Shown here in pieces: positions 61,368 through 64,000 of a DNA stretch of 64,000 nt. The stretch lies in NCBI GenBank assembly GCA_017533915.1, contig JAFWHX010000001.1, positions 1 through 64,000 on the forward strand, in the 5' to 3' direction. Position 1 is the first letter of the stretch, and every line of letters begins with the position of its first letter. The position numbers were made by a program, and so were the translations under genes. Source of the DNA: Eubacterium sp. (GTDB lineage Bacteria; Bacillota; Clostridia; Peptostreptococcales; Anaerovoracaceae). The notes under the pieces were generated by a model. That model worked only from the letters and a program-made list of their open reading frames with translations, had not been told where the DNA came from and made no database searches.

Positions 61368-61931
61368 ATGGACAAGCCTGTAAAATTCTACACTGACGGA
61401 GCATGCTCGGGAAACCAGAACGACGATAACATCGGAGGCTGGGGAGCGATCCTGGAATACGGCGACATCGTCAAAGAGCTCCACGCGGGTGAAGTCAATA
61501 CGACGAACAACAAAATGGAGCTGGATGCGGTGATCAATGCGTTCAGGCAGCTCAAGCGCGACGGCCTTACGATATATGTGTTCACTGACAGCTCGTATGT
61601 GGCTAACTGCTTCCTGAACAGGTGGTACGTCAACTGGCGCAAAAACGGCTGGAAAAACAAGAAGAAAGAACCTGTCGAAAATAGAGACCGCTGGGAGGAG
61701 CTCCTCTCGATGGTCGAAAAAAACAACGTGACATTCTTCAGGGTCAAGGGCCACGTCAATCTGGACTCACCTTCTGTGAACGCCGACAGGCTGTTTCAGA
61801 CATTCGTAGACAACAACAGCGACAATATGGCTTTGCTCGAACCCTTCGGCATGGATGACTTCCGGAAGATAATAGATAAAAACAACCGCGCCGATGAGCT
61901 TGCTAATATCGCGATGGACGAGCTGAGATGA
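61368..61931 (+). CDS. rnhA: ribonuclease HI with insertion before the last catalytic aspartate
   Basis: A 187-residue enzyme that cleaves RNA in RNA-DNA hybrids. Catalytic carboxylates are visible in YTDGACSGN (Asp10), NKMELDAV (Glu) and FTDSSYV (Asp), followed by KGH and finally NRADELAN (Asp). Between the His and the last Asp lie about 48 residues rather than about ten in E. coli RNase HI, forming an acidic, Phe-rich insertion (about 130-172). All catalytic residues are kept, so activity is expected. GGGGAGG precedes the start. Confidence 0.92.
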   Translation: MDKPVKFYTDGACSGNQNDDNIGGWGAILEYGDIVKELHAGEVNTTNNKMELDAVINAFRQLKRDGLTIYVFTDSSYVANCFLNRWYVNWRKNGWKNKKKEPVENRDRWEELLSMVEKNNVTFFRVKGHVNLDSPSVNADRLFQTFVDNNSDNMALLEPFGMDDFRKIIDKNNRADELANIAMDELR

Positions 61932-62031
61932 TCCCTGTACAGCGCCATCGGAAATTTACGGCAACCTTCTCAGAAGACCTGCCCCACAACAGTTAACAGT
62001 TTAAAACGGTGGACAATGGAGGACAAACAAT

Positions 62032-63003
62032 ATGGAACTTTTCGGATTATTTATGATAGTTTTTCTGATCGTCATCATCGTGCTGCTGCTGGCATTCAAC
62101 ATTATAATCGTACCGCAGGCACACGAATATATAATCGAATTCCTCGGGAAATATGAAAAGACCTGGGGTGCGGGACTTCACATCAAGATCCCTCTGCTTG
62201 AGAGAGTCGCAAGTAAAGTCTCGCTGAAAGAGCAGGTGCTCGACTTTGAACCGCAGCACGTCATCACCAAGGATAACGTCGGGATCTCGGTAGACTCTGT
62301 AGTATTCTGCAAAGTCTTCAATTCCAAGGACTTCACATACGGTGTTGAGAATGCGCTGACCGGTCTTGAGAACCTGTCTGCTACCACGCTGAGAAGCATA
62401 CTTGGCGAGATGGATCTGGACAACGCCCTTTCAGGAAGAGATCAGATAAACGCAAGGATGGAAAAAGTACTCGACGAATCGACAGATCCGTGGGGCCTCA
62501 AGGTAACAAGAGTAGAGCTCAAGAACATCGATCCGCCAAGAGAGATCGCAGAAGCGATGAGCAAGCAGATGAAGGCAGAGCGTGAAAAGAGGCAGACTGT
62601 ACTCGAAGCTCAGGCTCATCAGGAAAGCGTGATCACAAGGGCTGAAGGTGACAAAAAAGCCAAAGTGCTGGCTGCAGAAGCTGAGTGTGAAGCTCAGGCC
62701 AAGATCGCAGAAGGTAAAGCTGAAGCCATCAAGAAGGTATACGATGCCGAAGCGGCTGGTATCAGAATGCTTAGAGAAGCCGGTATCGATGAGAGCGTAC
62801 TCAGACTGAAGAGCATCGAAGCTCTTAAAGATGTAGCAGACGGCAACGCGACCAAGATCTTCATGCCGGCAGACATCTCAAATATAGTAAGCACGGCAGG
62901 TGTGATCGGCGAGACGCTCGGTATCGGAAGCCCGGCAGCTGAAAAGCCGAAGACAGAAGATCCGGCGCCAGAAGATCCGTGCTGCGATGACGAAGAAGAA
63001 TAA
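62032..63003 (+). CDS. SPFH/stomatin-like (band 7) membrane protein
   Basis: A 323-residue protein: one N-terminal membrane helix (5-27), the band-7 domain (about 28-185, VPQAHEYIIEFLGKYEKTWGAG in pieces: VPQAHEYIIEF, LGKYEKTWGAG), a long Ala/Glu-rich coiled coil (about 185-255) and a C-terminal tail with a terminal CC and acidic run. It forms oligomeric membrane scaffolds, often paired with NfeD; no nfeD gene is seen here. It is preceded by GGAGG-like GGAGGACAA and may be cotranscribed with the next membrane protein. Confidence 0.92.
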   Translation: MELFGLFMIVFLIVIIVLLLAFNIIIVPQAHEYIIEFLGKYEKTWGAGLHIKIPLLERVASKVSLKEQVLDFEPQHVITKDNVGISVDSVVFCKVFNSKDFTYGVENALTGLENLSATTLRSILGEMDLDNALSGRDQINARMEKVLDESTDPWGLKVTRVELKNIDPPREIAEAMSKQMKAEREKRQTVLEAQAHQESVITRAEGDKKAKVLAAEAECEAQAKIAEGKAEAIKKVYDAEAAGIRMLREAGIDESVLRLKSIEALKDVADGNATKIFMPADISNIVSTAGVIGETLGIGSPAAEKPKTEDPAPEDPCCDDEEE

Positions 63004-63084
63004 CTGAATTAGAATCAAGCTGAAGGGACGGCCTCCCCTTTTGGGAGCGCCGCCCCGGATCTGTTTTACGGTGAAGAACGGCAT

Positions 63085-64000
63085 ATGGATATTACAGCTA
63101 TTACGATCGGTGAATTTACAATATACGAAATACTCTGGTTTTTTCTGATCTATTCATTTCTCGGATGGGTGCTGGAAGTCATATATCAGGCGGCGGCAAA
63201 GGGTATCGTCGCCAACCGGGGCTTTCTCAACGGGCCTGTCTGTCCTATCTATGGTTTTGGAATGATAGGCATAATGCTTCTGCTGAACTCTGTCTTTGAC
63301 GCACCGGCAGAAAAAATAAGCGCAGTGCTCGTCTTCCTTATCGGTCTTGTCGTCGCGACTTTGCTCGAACTCTTTGGAGGATGGGCGCTTGACAAGCTTT
63401 TCCATGCAAGATGGTGGGATTATTCTAATAAACCTTTCAATTTGAACGGTTACATATGCCCTGAATTCAGCCTCTACTGGGGTTTCGGAACTGTGCTCGC
63501 AGTGCGGCTGCTCCATCCGTTCGTTGCCAGGACCACTGTAGATGTCTGGCCGAAGGAGATCGGCTGGCCGGTCGCTATAATGTTTTTTGCCATATTTATT
63601 GCCGATGTAGTGATCACTGTGATGATCGTTGTCGGCCTTAACAAAAAGCTCGAGGAGCTGGATGATCTCAGAGCGTCTATGCGGACTGTAAGCGACGAGC
63701 TTTCGACTGCGCTTGGGAACCACTCGCTCCAGACTGTTCAGAGAATGGAGGAGGGCCGTATCCAGGTGGCTCTTGCGAGAAAATACCTGGAAGAGGACAG
63801 AGAAAAGCTCTCTCAGGATCTGCGTGAGAAAGTCCAGGATCTGCTTGACAGAGAAAACGAGATCATCGACGAAGAGGAAGTATTGTACAAGCGGATCACC
63901 AAAGGAAAGATCTTCGGGCCCCGCAGGCTGCTCAGAGCATTTCCTGACCTCAAGATCCCGGATCATATGGCGCTCATCAAGGATCTGCGCAACAGACTTT
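63085..64000 (+). CDS. putative ABC-transporter type IV (CmpB-like) membrane protein, 3' end cut by window
   Basis: An open frame of at least 305 codons runs off the window edge. It begins with four to five membrane segments containing the family hallmarks YSFLGWVLEVIYQ, NRGFLNGPVCPIYGFG, WWDYSNKPFNLNGYICPEFS and RLLHPF, then a long charged coiled-coil region (from about 180). PF06541 proteins are annotated as putative ABC permeases or competence-related, without solid function. The ATG at 63085 has only a weak GAAG site. Confidence 0.82.
   Translation, partial: MDITAITIGEFTIYEILWFFLIYSFLGWVLEVIYQAAAKGIVANRGFLNGPVCPIYGFGMIGIMLLLNSVFDAPAEKISAVLVFLIGLVVATLLELFGGWALDKLFHARWWDYSNKPFNLNGYICPEFSLYWGFGTVLAVRLLHPFVARTTVDVWPKEIGWPVAIMFFAIFIADVVITVMIVVGLNKKLEELDDLRASMRTVSDELSTALGNHSLQTVQRMEEGRIQVALARKYLEEDREKLSQDLREKVQDLLDRENEIIDEEEVLYKRITKGKIFGPRRLLRAFPDLKIPDHMALIKDLRNRL

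Overview
The window looks like chromosomal DNA of an anaerobic Clostridia member, probably a gut amino-acid fermenter. The reasons are: base composition that is about half G+C by eye, strong GGAGG-type ribosome binding sites, a type III glutamine synthetase, ferredoxin-linked enzymes, a DapL/DapF lysine route, BspA-like and CotH-like surface proteins, a complete histidine-degradation cluster, and indolepyruvate:ferredoxin oxidoreductase with phenylacetate-CoA ligase. Family-level placement (for example Anaerovoracaceae / former Family XIII) is only a guess. There are no transposases, phage genes or CRISPR arrays.

Left part (1-14.9 kb): the 3' end of a tRNA, then a minus-strand nitrogen operon with a split archaeal-type glutamate synthase (GATase, FMN, Fe-S, FAD and GXGXG subunits), a divergent GlnA-type synthetase and an ANTAR regulator. 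A type III glutamine synthetase (glnN) is transcribed divergently. Both nitrogen promoters fire directly into terminator-like hairpins. dapF-dapL, a truncated leucine-rich-repeat gene, a cation/proton antiporter and a stand-alone GltD-like oxidoreductase follow.

Middle (14.9-34.8 kb): a tightly overlapping TerB-N / BrxD-type ATPase / Lhr-type helicase trio (possible DNA-processing or defence system); a dicarboxylate symporter with an N-terminal ATPase-like domain plus a CobW-like GTPase; an alcohol dehydrogenase; and a five-gene aromatic operon (iorA-iorB-paaK-ACT-SSS symporter). That operon is preceded by a complete ribosome-mediated attenuator: consensus promoter, a 22-codon leader peptide rich in Tyr and Phe codons, and mutually exclusive 1:2, 2:3 and 3:4 RNA arms. 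Relief of termination on Phe/Tyr starvation implies that the operon may work as an arylacetate-to-aromatic-amino-acid salvage route. An acyl-CoA ligase, a sensor-like membrane protein, MntP and an Fe-S aldo/keto reductase follow.

Right part (34.8-64 kb): a large CotH-family secreted protein, a CoA-transferase, decayed CPBP-protease and surface-protein genes, a BspA-like protein, purB-purA-alr, the histidine utilisation cluster (hutU-hutI-fchA-ftcD-gntR, divergent hutH), a lipoprotein/membrane pair, an ArsR-type regulator, rlmH, a WalJ-like hydrolase, rnhA, a stomatin-like SPFH protein and the start of a CmpB-type membrane protein cut by the window edge.

A recurrent oddity is a set of small tandem-repeat arrays with different units (23, 24/28, 25, 35, 37, 64 and 93 bp) in spacers. 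Several begin inside the last codons of the neighbouring gene and re-copy its stop codon.
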